64,000 nt of DNA from positions 2,044,501-2,108,500 of the forward strand of contig NZ_CP045384.1 in NCBI RefSeq assembly GCF_009363615.1, read 5' to 3'. The DNA is from Ruegeria sp. THAF33 (lineage in GTDB: Bacteria; Pseudomonadota; Alphaproteobacteria; Rhodobacterales; Rhodobacteraceae). Of this stretch, positions 1 through 8,037 are shown in pieces; position 1 is the stretch's first letter; each line of letters opens with the position of its first letter. A model generated the notes under the pieces. The model had not been told where the DNA came from. It saw only the letters and a list, made by a program, of their open reading frames with translations, and searched no databases. A program made the position numbers and the translations under genes.

Positions 1-152
1 TCATGGCGATGGCGATTCAGGGTCAGGCCGAAGGGTTTGACACGATGGCACGCGTGCCCGCGCTGTCTTTTCCAGGCGGCCCTGCCCTGCGCAGCCCGCT
101 TCTGGTGCTGGCCATGACTTGGTTCGCACTGCGCGACCGGCTTGGGGTCTGA
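1..152 (+). CDS. C-terminal end of an unidentified protein (5' truncated)
   Basis: An open frame runs in from the window edge and stops with TGA at 150-152; the first whole codon begins at base 3. About 49 residues are visible. They include a hydrophobic stretch (SPLLVLAMTWFAL) followed by a short basic/polar tail, RDRLGV. I do not recognise the family. A membrane-associated C-terminus is possible, but the stretch is short. It reads in the same direction as the aminotransferase that starts 113 bases further on, so the two may or may not be co-transcribed. Coding assignment rests only on the uninterrupted frame and base composition. Confidence 0.5.
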   Translation, partial: MAMAIQGQAEGFDTMARVPALSFPGGPALRSPLLVLAMTWFALRDRLGV

Positions 153-265
153 TCCACGTAAATTGCGACAGATTGGTGAATTTTCGCCTGCCCGGCGATT
201 GAGGGCTTGGATTACCTTCCGATTATCTTTATCTTTCCCAAAGATAGAATTCGGGAATTCCAAAT

Positions 266-1480
266 ATGACGCTGCCCCCCAACGTTCACGACGCCGAACC
301 CATCCCTGCCGCCGCCAAGGACGCGATCGAGGCCCTGATGCAGTCAGGTGACCTGTTCCGCTATACCGCACCGCAGGATGCCCCGGTGGCCCTGCTGGAA
401 GCCGAGTTCGCGGAACTGTTGGGCACGAAATACGCCTTGGCGGTGTCGTCCTGTTCGGCCGCGTTGTTTCTGTCGCTCAAAGCACTGGGCCTGCCCCGCG
501 ATGCGCGTGTTCTGATCCCCGGCTTCACCTTCGCGGCCGTGCCGTCGTCGGTCGTCCACGCCGACTGCATTCCGGTTCTGTGCGAAGTGGGTGAAAACTA
601 TCGCATCGACATGGCCGATTTCGAGGCCAAGCTGGACAACGTTCAGGCAGTCATCATCAGCCACATGCGCGGGCATACATCCGACATGGATGCGATCATG
701 GCCTTGTGCGACACACGAAACATTCCGGTGATCGAGGATGCCGCGCATTCGCTGGGCACCACATGGCATGGCCGCAATATCGGTACGATCGGAAAGGTCG
801 GATGTTTCTCGTTCCAATCCTACAAGATGATCAATGCCGGCGAAGGTGGCATCCTGATCACGAATGATGCAGATCTTGTAGCGCGGGCCGTCATCATGTC
901 GGGCGCGTATGAGCACAATTGGAAGAAGCACAAAGGTCCTCAGGGTGACAATTCACCCGAACTGGAAGAGGCCTTTGCCCGCTGGCAGAACAAGCTGCCG
1001 CTGTACAATCTTCGCCTGAGCAACCTCAGCGCGGCGGTGATCCGTCCGCAACTTCCGGAACTGGCGCGCCGCGTCCGCGATGGCCTGGCGAACCACGATT
1101 ACGTGGCCGGTCGCCTGAACACCTCGTCTCATATCGAGGTTCCCGCCCCGCTGCCCCCCGAGCAGCGTGCGCCGGATTCAATCCAGTTCAATCTTGTCGG
1201 AATGCAGGAACATGAGATCCGCGCCTTTGCCGCAGCGTCCGAGGCACGCGGCGTCAAGGTTCAGGTTTTTGGTCTGAGCGAAGACAACGCCCGCGCCTTC
1301 TGGAACTGGCAATTCCTTCCGGAAACTTTCGACCTGCCCAAGACGCGCGACATGCTGATGAAGGCCTGTGACGTGCGCCTGCCCGTCCGCCTGACCCGCG
1401 AAGAGCTGGACGTGATTGCAGACATCCTGCTGGCATCGGTTGGCGAAGTGACCGGCCCGATGCCGGTTTATGGCACGTAG
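266..1480 (+). CDS. DegT/DnrJ/EryC1-family PLP-dependent aminotransferase
   Basis: This 404-residue protein has the fold-type I layout of the DegT/DnrJ/EryC1 sugar aminotransferases. An N-terminal cofactor segment (SSCSAALFLSLKALGL) leads to PGFTFAAVPSSVVHADCIPV, where such enzymes grip the nucleotide sugar or cofactor. An Asp in VIEDAAHSLG pairs with the pyridine nitrogen, and the Schiff-base lysine lies in FSFQSYKMINAGEGG. The length is usual for the family. Members transaminate keto-sugars or aminocyclitols for surface glycans or natural products. No glycan genes are adjacent; the neighbour is the PHA locus, convergent. The substrate therefore stays open. The gene is alone on its strand between the unknown 5' gene and phaR. 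Confidence 0.85.
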   Translation: MTLPPNVHDAEPIPAAAKDAIEALMQSGDLFRYTAPQDAPVALLEAEFAELLGTKYALAVSSCSAALFLSLKALGLPRDARVLIPGFTFAAVPSSVVHADCIPVLCEVGENYRIDMADFEAKLDNVQAVIISHMRGHTSDMDAIMALCDTRNIPVIEDAAHSLGTTWHGRNIGTIGKVGCFSFQSYKMINAGEGGILITNDADLVARAVIMSGAYEHNWKKHKGPQGDNSPELEEAFARWQNKLPLYNLRLSNLSAAVIRPQLPELARRVRDGLANHDYVAGRLNTSSHIEVPAPLPPEQRAPDSIQFNLVGMQEHEIRAFAAASEARGVKVQVFGLSEDNARAFWNWQFLPETFDLPKTRDMLMKACDVRLPVRLTREELDVIADILLASVGEVTGPMPVYGT

Positions 1481-1495
1481 GACGAAGGCATTTTG

Positions 1496-1535
1496 AACAA
1501 GAAAGGCCCGCACAATGCGGACCTGTTTCTTGGTT
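1496..1535 (-). terminator. Probable terminator of phaR
   Basis: Between the convergent aminotransferase and phaR lies a stem made of GGCCCGC and GCGGACC around a five-base loop, flanked by AAGAAA and TTTCTT that extend the pairing. Read on the minus strand the one mismatch becomes a G-U pair and the stem is followed by a T-rich run, so it suits phaR best. It may also stop transcription arriving from the plus strand. Confidence 0.6.
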
Positions 1536-1544
1536 CGGAACGGA

Positions 1545-2096
1545 TCAGTTCAGCTTGGACAGTTTTTGCTGCAACTCGGCCAGCTGTTTCTTGATGTCGT
1601 CCAGATCCTCTTTTGGTTCGGACTTGTCCTCTTCCTTTTCCGGGCTGGACCATCCGCTGGACAGCCCACTGGTCATCGCCTTCAGGAAAGCCTGTTGCTG
1701 CGCCTGCAACGCGTCAAAACCCGGCATCTGAGACATCGGATTCATCGCGCTCATGTTTTCCATCATCTTGTTTTGGCTTTCGCGCAGCATCTCGAACGAG
1801 CTTTGCAGAAACTGGGGCATCATCCCCCCGCCCGGCAGCATGTAACTGCGCACCAGATCATTCAGTACATTCACCGGCAGCACGTTTTCACCCCGGCTTT
1901 CATGTTCGGCAATGATTTGCAGAAGATACTGGCGCGTCAGGTCATCGCCGGTTTTCAGATCAATGATCTGTACTTCGCGCCCGTCACGGATGAACCCCGC
2001 GATGTCTTCGAGCGTCACGTAATCGCTGGTCTCGGTGTTATACAGCCGACGGCTGGCGTAGCGCTTGATCAGCAGCGGTTTTTCTTGGTCCGACAC
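1545..2096 (-). CDS. phaR: Polyhydroxyalkanoate synthesis repressor PhaR
   Basis: PhaR binds DNA in front of phasin and its own gene, and is titrated away by PHA granules. The 183-residue product opens with the PHB/PHA accumulation regulator DNA-binding domain (IKRYASRRLYNTETSDYVTL, about residues 9-30). A PHB-accumulation regulatory region follows (ENVLPVNVLNDLVRSYMLPG), then Met/Gln-rich sequence and a C-terminal coiled coil (DLDDIKKQLAELQQKLSKL). I chose the GTG at 2096 because a strong GGGGAGGG ribosome site sits seven bases upstream; the frame extends further 5' but that extension does not look like protein. It lies directly downstream of phaP on the same strand, separated by a terminator. 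Confidence 0.93.
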   Translation of the reverse strand: MSDQEKPLLIKRYASRRLYNTETSDYVTLEDIAGFIRDGREVQIIDLKTGDDLTRQYLLQIIAEHESRGENVLPVNVLNDLVRSYMLPGGGMMPQFLQSSFEMLRESQNKMMENMSAMNPMSQMPGFDALQAQQQAFLKAMTSGLSSGWSSPEKEEDKSEPKEDLDDIKKQLAELQQKLSKLN

Positions 2097-2118
2097 CGGG
2101 TTCCCTCCCCAAGGATGA

Positions 2119-2152
2119 TGCGTTGCAGCACAGGTTATGCGAGTGCAGCACA
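2119..2152 (-). promoter_or_regulatory. Direct repeats TGCAGCACA upstream of phaR
   Basis: Two exact copies of TGCAGCACA (2124-2132 and 2144-2152), exactly 20 bases apart and each preceded by TGCG, lie 28-56 bases before the phaR start. TGC-rich sequence is the recognition theme of PhaR, so autoregulation is a reasonable inference. They are half-site like, not full CTGC-N3-GCAG palindromes. Confidence 0.4.
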
Positions 2153-2182
2153 AAAAGAAAGGGCAGGTCAATGGACCTGCCC
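2151..2182 (-). terminator. Rho-independent terminator after phaP
   Basis: A perfect nine-pair stem, GGGCAGGTC (2161-2169) with GACCTGCCC (2174-2182), closes a four-base loop. On the minus strand it is followed by TTTCTTTTTG, the expected U-rich tail. It lies 50 bases after the phaP stop and would limit read-through into phaR, letting phasin be made in large excess over its repressor. Confidence 0.85.
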
Positions 2183-2231
2183 AACGCGATTGCACCTAAT
2201 GGGAGGGTTGGGTGCGCTTCGCGGACGTTTC

Positions 2232-2678
2232 TTACTTTGCAGCTGCAGCTTTCTTGGCTGCGGTGGTGACCTCGTTGGTCGCCTTTTTGACGGCAGCGGT
2301 TGCTTCTTCCGCGGCGTCTTTGCCGGCAGCCATCAGCAGCTCGACGGTTTCGGTCTGAACTTTTTTCGCGATTTCAGCGAAAGCGGCCAGGTTTTCAGCT
2401 GCAACTTCAGCCGACGCGCTTGCGAAGTCGGTTGCGGCTTTTGCGTAGTCAGCAGGCTCTGCCTTGGCTTTCGACATCTCGCTCAGCTTGGCCAGGGTGT
2501 CCTTGGTCCATTTGTTCGAGATCTCGGCCGATTTCTCAGCAGCGTCCAGGGCAACGCCCGACAGCTTCTCGTTCAGCGAAGCGGTCGATTTGAATGCGCC
2601 TTCCATTGCGGTGGTGTCCACCGGAAATGCACCCATCATGTCTTTCATGATCGCGGTAAAGTCTTGGGTCTTTGCCAT
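2232..2678 (-). CDS. phaP: Phasin (PHA granule-associated protein)
   Basis: Phasins coat polyhydroxyalkanoate granules. The 148-residue product is low-complexity, helical and rich in Ala, Lys and Glu (for example AAVKKATNEVTTAAKKAAAAK is the Lys/Ala-rich tail), with no signal peptide and almost no aromatic residues, as is usual for the phasin 2 family. ATG at 2678 is preceded by AAAAGGATTAGG. It sits between phaC and phaR on the same strand. Two CTGC-N3-GCAG palindromes in its promoter region suggest PhaR control. A strong terminator follows. Confidence 0.92.
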   Translation of the reverse strand: MAKTQDFTAIMKDMMGAFPVDTTAMEGAFKSTASLNEKLSGVALDAAEKSAEISNKWTKDTLAKLSEMSKAKAEPADYAKAATDFASASAEVAAENLAAFAEIAKKVQTETVELLMAAGKDAAEEATAAVKKATNEVTTAAKKAAAAK

Positions 2679-2743
2679 TGTCCTAATCCTTTTAGCCTGT
2701 CCGGGCCCACCCCGGGTTTCATCAGCTTAAGGACAATATGATT

Positions 2744-2785
2744 GCTGCACCGCAGCATTGCAAGTTTTTTCTTGCTGCGACGCAG
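2744..2785. promoter_or_regulatory. Two CTGC-N3-GCAG palindromes, likely PhaR operators of phaP
   Basis: CTGC-ACC-GCAG occupies 2745-2755 (extended by one pair on each side) and CTGC-GAC-GCAG occupies 2775-2785. Their centres are 30 bases apart, about three helical turns, so both face the same side of the DNA. CTGC-N3-GCAG is the PhaR site described in Rhodobacter. They lie 66-107 bases upstream of the phaP start and just after the phaC stop. Confidence 0.75.
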
Positions 2786-2808
2786 AATTTTTAAGTTTCA
2801 AAATGAAA

Positions 2809-4611
2809 TCAGGCGTTTGGTTTCGCCACAACATAAGTCCCGGGTGCGGATGCAAGGCTCGGGTGCTTCGAATCACCCGGCTCACGGGCCGGAACCTGCT
2901 TGCCGGAGCGCTTCTTCAACCACGCGTCCCACATGGGCCACCAGGACCCCTCGTGAAAATCAGCTTCTTTCAGCCAGGTGCTGGCGTCCGACTTCATATC
3001 CGGGTTGGTGTAGTGGCCATATTTCTTCTTGCTGGGCGGGTTCACGATGCCCGCAATATGACCCGATTCTGAAACCACGAAGGTTTTGGACCGCGAGCCC
3101 ATTTTCTGCACGCCGCGGTAACAGTCTTTCCATGCCGCGATGTGGTCGGTTTCGCAGGTTATGGCCATCAGCGGCACATCCACGTCTTCGAGTTTCAGCT
3201 TGTGCCCCATCAACTCGAAACCGTCGGTTGCGAACTCGTTGCGCTGGCAGAGGCCTCGCAGATATTCCACGGCCATTTTTGCTGGCAGGTTTGCACCATC
3301 GCCGTTCCAGTAGAGCAGATCAAAGGCCGGAGGCACTTCCCCCATCATGTAGCTGCGAATGGCCGGACCATAAATCAGGTCGCGTGATCGCAGGAACGAC
3401 ATGGTGCGCGCCATGATCCACGACCGCAGAACGCCCTCCTTTTTTACTTCCTCTTCGATTCCGTCGATAAAGTCGTTTTGCAGGAATGGCGTAAACTCAC
3501 CCTGATCGGAAAAATCCGTCAGTGCCGTGAACAGCGTTGCGGATTTGACCGATTTGTCGCCACGCTGTTTCAGCAAGGACAAGGTCAGGCTCAGCGTCGT
3601 GCCCGCGATGCAATAACCCACAGCGTTGACTTGTTTGACCTTGCAGATCTTCTTGGCCGTTTCGATTGCGGTCAGGAAACCGTCCTGAATATAGTCTTCC
3701 ATGCCGGTTTCGGCGTAGCTTTCATCCGGGTTCACCCAGCTTACGACAAACAGGGTATAGCCCTGTTCGGTGATCCATTTGATCATGCTGTTCTGGGCTT
3801 TCAGATCTAGAATATAGAACTTGTTGATCCAGGGCGGGAACAGAACGATGGGCGTCTCGTAAACCGTTTCAGTCACCGGCTTGTATTGGATCAGCTCCAT
3901 CATCCGGTTGCGATATATGACCTCGCCCGGCGTTGTCGCCAGGTTTCCACCAACCTCGAACGCGCTTTCATCCGCCAGTTTGACGACCAACTCGCCATCA
4001 TTGGCTTCGAGGTCTGAAACAAGGTTCTCCAACCCTTTTATCAGCGACTGACCTTCGGTCTCGACCGCCTTTTGCAGAGCATCCGGGTTAGTCGCCAGAA
4101 AATTCGTGGGCGCCATCATGTCGATGATCTGCTGCGAGAAATACTGTAGGCGTCGTTTGTCCTTGGCATCCAGATCATCGACCGACGAGACAGCCTGCGC
4201 AATCGCTTCCGCGTTCGTCAGGTATTGCTGCCGGATCAGTCGGAAATAAGGGTTTGTCTCCCAAAGGGGATTGGAAAACCGTTTGTCACCGGGCTTGGTT
4301 TCCTCGGTTTCCACCTCACCCGTTGTCAGCGCTTTCTGCGCTTCGGCAAAGTTGAGAACCGACTTGCCCCAGAATTCTATTTGTTGCTCCAACAGTTTGG
4401 CGGGATTTTGCCATGCATCGGCCCAATACGCTGTTGCTGCTCGTGCGAAAAGCTCTTGATTCGGGCCGTCCAGCGCTGGGGTGTGCGACTTTTTTGACGC
4501 CATAATTTCAATCAGGCGCTTCGAGAGCTGCTCGACCTTTTCCATATTTTCTTTAATGCGTTCAATATGTTCTTCGGACACGTCCGGCATTTGGTCTTCA
4601 CTTGTTGTCAT
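2809..4611 (-). CDS. phaC: Class I poly(3-hydroxyalkanoate) synthase
   Basis: PhaC polymerises (R)-3-hydroxyacyl-CoA into PHA at the granule surface. The 600-residue length matches class I enzymes that act without PhaE or PhaR subunits. An N-terminal PhaC_N region is followed by an alpha/beta hydrolase core. The nucleophile is Cys334 in the lipase-like box GYCIAG, and the catalytic His lies in SESGHIAGIVNPP. The segment FPPWINKFYILDL and the WN-GD-NLP stretch near residue 430 are typical of the family. The ATG at 4611 has a GTGGAA site upstream. It is divergent from the depolymerase phaZ; the 111-base intergenic region contains one PhaR-type palindrome. Confidence 0.96.
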   Translation of the reverse strand: MTTSEDQMPDVSEEHIERIKENMEKVEQLSKRLIEIMASKKSHTPALDGPNQELFARAATAYWADAWQNPAKLLEQQIEFWGKSVLNFAEAQKALTTGEVETEETKPGDKRFSNPLWETNPYFRLIRQQYLTNAEAIAQAVSSVDDLDAKDKRRLQYFSQQIIDMMAPTNFLATNPDALQKAVETEGQSLIKGLENLVSDLEANDGELVVKLADESAFEVGGNLATTPGEVIYRNRMMELIQYKPVTETVYETPIVLFPPWINKFYILDLKAQNSMIKWITEQGYTLFVVSWVNPDESYAETGMEDYIQDGFLTAIETAKKICKVKQVNAVGYCIAGTTLSLTLSLLKQRGDKSVKSATLFTALTDFSDQGEFTPFLQNDFIDGIEEEVKKEGVLRSWIMARTMSFLRSRDLIYGPAIRSYMMGEVPPAFDLLYWNGDGANLPAKMAVEYLRGLCQRNEFATDGFELMGHKLKLEDVDVPLMAITCETDHIAAWKDCYRGVQKMGSRSKTFVVSESGHIAGIVNPPSKKKYGHYTNPDMKSDASTWLKEADFHEGSWWPMWDAWLKKRSGKQVPAREPGDSKHPSLASAPGTYVVAKPNA

Positions 4612-4635
4612 TTTAACAATTCCACCCTAACCTCG

Positions 4636-4646
4636 CTGCCATGCAG
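4636..4646. promoter_or_regulatory. CTGC-N3-GCAG palindrome between phaC and phaZ
   Basis: CTGC-CAT-GCAG lies 25 bases upstream of the phaC start and 77 bases upstream of phaZ. It is a third copy of the palindrome seen before phaP, so PhaR may also act on the divergent phaC/phaZ promoters. Confidence 0.6.
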
Positions 4647-4722
4647 AATAACGTCGTGGGTGCTGGGGGGCAAAGCGACGAATGGTCCGAACTCTCAGGA
4701 TGACACTCAGGAGGCCCCATTT

Positions 4723-5994
4723 ATGCGCTATATGATGACCTACGACCTTATGGAGTCCATGCGTAACACCAACCAGTGGCTTGGTGCAACCGCAAGCGCG
4801 ATGGCGTCCTACCCGCTGTTTTCCATGACACCCAACCCGGCGTTCAGTTGGATGGCTGCCTGGGGCGAAGTCACCGAACGAACCTTCCAGCGAATGATCG
4901 TCAAACCTGACTGGGGCATTCGTACCTTCACCTGCGAGGATGGAAAGGACCATCTGGTCGAGATCACGACCGTTCTGGAACGCCCCTTCGGCGATCTGGT
5001 TCACTTCCGTGTCAACGGCCGGGAAGAACAACCGCGCAAGGTCCTGCTGGTTGCGCCCATGTCCGGCCACTACGCCACGCTGCTGCGCTCGACCGTCAAA
5101 AGCCTGCTGGTTAATTGCGAAGTTTACATCACCGATTGGCATAATGCGCGCGATATTCCTGTGTCTGCCGGCAAGTTCGATGTCGAAGACTACACGCTCT
5201 ACCTTGTAGATTTCATGAAGGAACTGGGGCCGGACACGCATGTCGTCGCGGTTTGTCAGCCCGCCCCGCTGACACTGGCGGCCACCGCCTATCTGGCCGA
5301 GGTCGAACCCAAGGCTCAACCCAGTACCCTGACACTGATTGGCGGGCCGGTGGACCCGGACGCGACCCCGACCGACGTCACCGACTTTGGACGCCGTGTG
5401 ACGATGGGTCAGCTGGAAGAAACCATGATTCAACGAGTCGGGTTCAAGTACAAAGGTGTCGGGCGTATGGTTTACCCCGGCCTGCTGCAACTGGCGTCGT
5501 TCATGTCGATGAACGCCGATCGCCACTCCAAAGCGTTTTCCGATCAGATTCAGCGTGTTATCCGCAACGAAGCCTCGGACCTGGATGCCCATAACCGTTT
5601 CTATGACGAATATCTTGCGGTGATGGACATGACGGCCGAGTTCTATCTGTCGACGGTCGAACGCGTGTTCAAAAACCGCGAGATCGCACGCAACGAATTT
5701 GTTGTCGCCGGCCACAAGGTGGATATCGGCAAGATCACCGATGTTGCCGTGAAATCGGTCGAAGGTGCGAATGACGATATCTCGGCGCCCGGTCAATGTA
5801 TTGCTGCCCTGGACCTGTGCACCGGCTTGCCAGACAGCAAAAAGGCCAGCCACGTAGAACCCGGAGCGGGCCACTATGGCATTTTCGCGGGCCGCAGCTG
5901 GCGCGACAACATTCGCCCGCTTGTGATTGATTTCATGAACGAAAACAGCCGCAAGAAACCTCGCCGCGCAGCGAACACCAACAAGGTCGCCTGA
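4723..5994 (+). CDS. phaZ: Intracellular polyhydroxyalkanoate depolymerase
   Basis: PhaZ mobilises stored PHB by hydrolysing native granules. The 423-residue protein has the PHB_depo_C fold. The probable nucleophile is Cys178 in AVCQPAPLTLAA, the place taken by the active-site Cys in Ralstonia-type intracellular depolymerases, with a C-terminal catalytic His in EPGAGHYGIFAGRSW. The N-terminus (MRYMMTYDLMES) is characteristic. I moved the start to ATG 4723 because CAGGAGG stands seven bases before it, although the frame is open further upstream. It is divergent from phaC and shares a 4-bp ATGA overlap with the next gene, so the two are probably co-transcribed. Confidence 0.94.
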   Translation: MRYMMTYDLMESMRNTNQWLGATASAMASYPLFSMTPNPAFSWMAAWGEVTERTFQRMIVKPDWGIRTFTCEDGKDHLVEITTVLERPFGDLVHFRVNGREEQPRKVLLVAPMSGHYATLLRSTVKSLLVNCEVYITDWHNARDIPVSAGKFDVEDYTLYLVDFMKELGPDTHVVAVCQPAPLTLAATAYLAEVEPKAQPSTLTLIGGPVDPDATPTDVTDFGRRVTMGQLEETMIQRVGFKYKGVGRMVYPGLLQLASFMSMNADRHSKAFSDQIQRVIRNEASDLDAHNRFYDEYLAVMDMTAEFYLSTVERVFKNREIARNEFVVAGHKVDIGKITDVAVKSVEGANDDISAPGQCIAALDLCTGLPDSKKASHVEPGAGHYGIFAGRSWRDNIRPLVIDFMNENSRKKPRRAANTNKVA

Positions 5995-6587
5995 TGAACA
6001 TGGGCGGGCCGGCACATGGTGGCCTCGCCTTTTCGTGCAGTTGCGGCCAGTTGAAGGGTCAAATCTCGGACCGGGGCGTTCGGCTTGGAACCCATGTCGA
6101 GTGTTTTTGTCATGACTGCCGCGCGGCGCAGCTGTATTTCGGGCAGCCCGACCCGGCCCCAGGCCCGGTGGACATCTTCCAGATGGCACCGGATGAAATC
6201 GAAATCACCGCCGGAGGCCAATTCCTTTCGGCCATGAAACTCAGCCCAAATGGCATGCTGCGATGGTATGCCAGCTGCTGCAACGCCCCGCTGGCGACGA
6301 CGCCACGGACTGCCCGTTTGCCCTTTGCAGGGTTTATCGTCGGCAGGATTACCGGTGACGTTTCTGCATTGGGGCCGGTCACGACCCGTGGGTTTGTCGC
6401 TCGACCCGATGGAAAACAAAAACACGAAAAGGTCAGGTTTGCGGCTTTTGGCCTTTTGCGCCGCGCCCTGCTATCGCGCCTGTCAGGACGGTGGAAGAAA
6501 ACGCCGTTTTTCGACCCCGAGACCGGCGATCCTGCGGTCGTACCGAATGTCATTTCGAAAGACGAACGCGCGGCGCTTTGCCCCTAG
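5994..6587 (+). CDS. DUF6151-like, GFA-related cysteine-ligand protein
   Basis: This 197-residue protein has paired cysteines spaced like the zinc ligands of the glutathione-dependent formaldehyde-activating (GFA) fold: CSC near residue 15, CFCHDC near 38 and a CC pair in YASCCNAPL. Proteins of this DUF6151 type have no assigned reaction that I know of. Its ATG overlaps the phaZ stop by four bases (ATGA), which points to translational coupling with PHA degradation. The 3' end overlaps the convergent hydrolase by four bases. A basic middle segment (GLLRRALLSRLSGRWKK) stands out. Function is unknown. Confidence 0.75.
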   Translation: MNMGGPAHGGLAFSCSCGQLKGQISDRGVRLGTHVECFCHDCRAAQLYFGQPDPAPGPVDIFQMAPDEIEITAGGQFLSAMKLSPNGMLRWYASCCNAPLATTPRTARLPFAGFIVGRITGDVSALGPVTTRGFVARPDGKQKHEKVRFAAFGLLRRALLSRLSGRWKKTPFFDPETGDPAVVPNVISKDERAALCP

Positions 6588-7294
6588 ACAAACCTTTGCG
6601 GGATATTCAGCCAGGTTTCCAAGGCTTTGTTCACGGCATCGGGCGCTTCAAGCGGCAGAAGATGTCCGGCATTTTCAACGATCTCCAACGCGGCCTCTGG
6701 TATCAGGTCAGACATGAAAGAATGCCGTCTGACCGGGGTAAGCGTGTCATGGGCACCGCACATGATCAAAGTGGGGACATTGATGCGGCGCAACGATCCC
6801 TGTTGGTCGGGTCGGCGCTGCAAGGCACGCATTTGGCGCACGAATGTCTCGGCGCCCAGATCATTCGCCATTGCCAAAAGATCATTCAGAATGGGGATTC
6901 GCCTGGGCCCCGGCGCCAAAGTATCGGTGCCGACCAGTTGGCGCATGACCTCTTCCAGCCGCCCACCCAGGGCCCCGATGATCAGATCCTCGCGACTGGC
7001 CGCGATCTGAGGTGTGTCCGCCTGTGCGTCCGTCGACATCAGGCACAGGCGCGTCACCCGTTCCGGTGCCCGCCGGATCAGTTCCAGCCCCACAACACCA
7101 CCCATGCTCAGGCCCGCCAATGCAAACCGATGTGGCAGCTGATCCAACAGCCCCGAGGCGATCTCTTCAATTCGCTCGCCTCCGGAAACAGGTGCAACAG
7201 TGACAGGCCGTGACCGTGACAACACCTCGATCTGAGGTCGAAACAGCCGGGCATCACACATCAACCCAGGCAACAACACCAGCGGTTCGTTCAC
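6584..7294 (-). CDS. Alpha/beta hydrolase
   Basis: A 236-residue cytoplasmic hydrolase of the alpha/beta fold. It starts with the oxyanion-loop sequence LVLLPGLMCDARLF. It has the nucleophile elbow GLSMGG (Ser near residue 83), an acidic residue in MCGAHDTLTPV and a catalytic His in ENAGHLLPLEAP, the complete triad. The short length and lack of a large lid suggest an esterase or lactonase of the YvaM/pimeloyl-ester type. The substrate cannot be read. It is convergent with and slightly overlaps the DUF6151-like gene, and 84 bases separate it from the M15-like gene upstream on the same strand. Confidence 0.85.
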   Translation of the reverse strand: MNEPLVLLPGLMCDARLFRPQIEVLSRSRPVTVAPVSGGERIEEIASGLLDQLPHRFALAGLSMGGVVGLELIRRAPERVTRLCLMSTDAQADTPQIAASREDLIIGALGGRLEEVMRQLVGTDTLAPGPRRIPILNDLLAMANDLGAETFVRQMRALQRRPDQQGSLRRINVPTLIMCGAHDTLTPVRRHSFMSDLIPEAALEIVENAGHLLPLEAPDAVNKALETWLNIPQRFV

Positions 7295-7378
7295 GCGGGG
7301 GCTCCATCTGCTCGGTTTTCCGAGTCCGTCCAGTTGTTGTCAGGATGAGAGTTTTGCCGCAGCCGGGCAAGGAAAACT

Positions 7379-8011
7379 TCACGGGTAGGCGATGGCCCGA
7401 AATGCCGGGAAATCGGCGTAACGGGATTGCCGGGCCGCAAGGTCTTCACCGGGTTCAGCGCCGGGCCTCAACAGACACCCACGCGGAGCAATATAGCTGT
7501 CGATCCGGCGATGCGGCCTGGGCCGCCAGACAAGGTTGAACGCGCAGAGCTTGGGGAAGAACCAGATTTCGGAATACTCCAGATGATCGTGCATCCACCA
7601 CGCCAGATCTCGCCAGTCCCTGCCCTGCGCGTATTGATCCGCGAACCACGGGATAACGATGGATGCCCCGGCAATCCGCGCATCCCCTTCCCCGCGATCC
7701 CAGATGTGGCATTCCAGCGGGTGATCGTTTCGGGCGCAGTTCAGCTTGTTTTCATTGCCAAACCGGTTCAAGGACGATGAACGATAACCCGACCTGACCG
7801 CGACCCGGCCAAATGTCTCTTCCAAAGGGTCAAGAAGGGTTTCGCAAAAAGCGCGGCCTGTTTCGATCGCCAGATCCGGGTTGTCCGGAATATTCTGCTT
7901 TTGGTGGAAGTTGCCGATTTCCGAATACAGAAAATCGCGCATGAAGAAGTGCCGGGACAAGCGGACACGACCCAGGGTCTCAAGGCTCCACATGCTGCCC
8001 GGCTTACGCAT
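7379..8011 (-). CDS. M15-like (D-Ala-D-Ala carboxypeptidase fold) hypothetical protein
   Basis: The 210-residue product carries the SGYRSSSLN motif typical of the M15/YcbK peptidase fold, an N-terminal LSRHFFMRDFLYSE segment and a conserved HIWD block. The zinc ligands of a true M15 peptidase are not clear, so catalysis is uncertain. It has no signal peptide, odd for a cell-wall enzyme. The start is placed at ATG 8011 because AAAGGA lies eight bases before it and this leaves a 26-base gap to the upstream hydrolase; the longer frame would overlap that gene. Probably the last gene of a three-gene unit with the two hydrolases upstream. Confidence 0.65.
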   Translation of the reverse strand: MRKPGSMWSLETLGRVRLSRHFFMRDFLYSEIGNFHQKQNIPDNPDLAIETGRAFCETLLDPLEETFGRVAVRSGYRSSSLNRFGNENKLNCARNDHPLECHIWDRGEGDARIAGASIVIPWFADQYAQGRDWRDLAWWMHDHLEYSEIWFFPKLCAFNLVWRPRPHRRIDSYIAPRGCLLRPGAEPGEDLAARQSRYADFPAFRAIAYP

Positions 8012-8037
8012 CTTGCATCCTTTTATCCGATCAGGGT

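Noticed and set aside
1515..2741. A 408-codon plus-strand frame over phaR and phaP.
   Set aside because: Opposite the well-supported phaR and phaP; GC-skewed codon usage gives long antisense frames in this genome.
4627..6189. A 520-codon open frame on the minus strand opposite phaZ.
   Set aside because: It is the antisense shadow of phaZ and its neighbour; composition and lack of a ribosome site do not support a gene, while phaZ has motifs and a good start.
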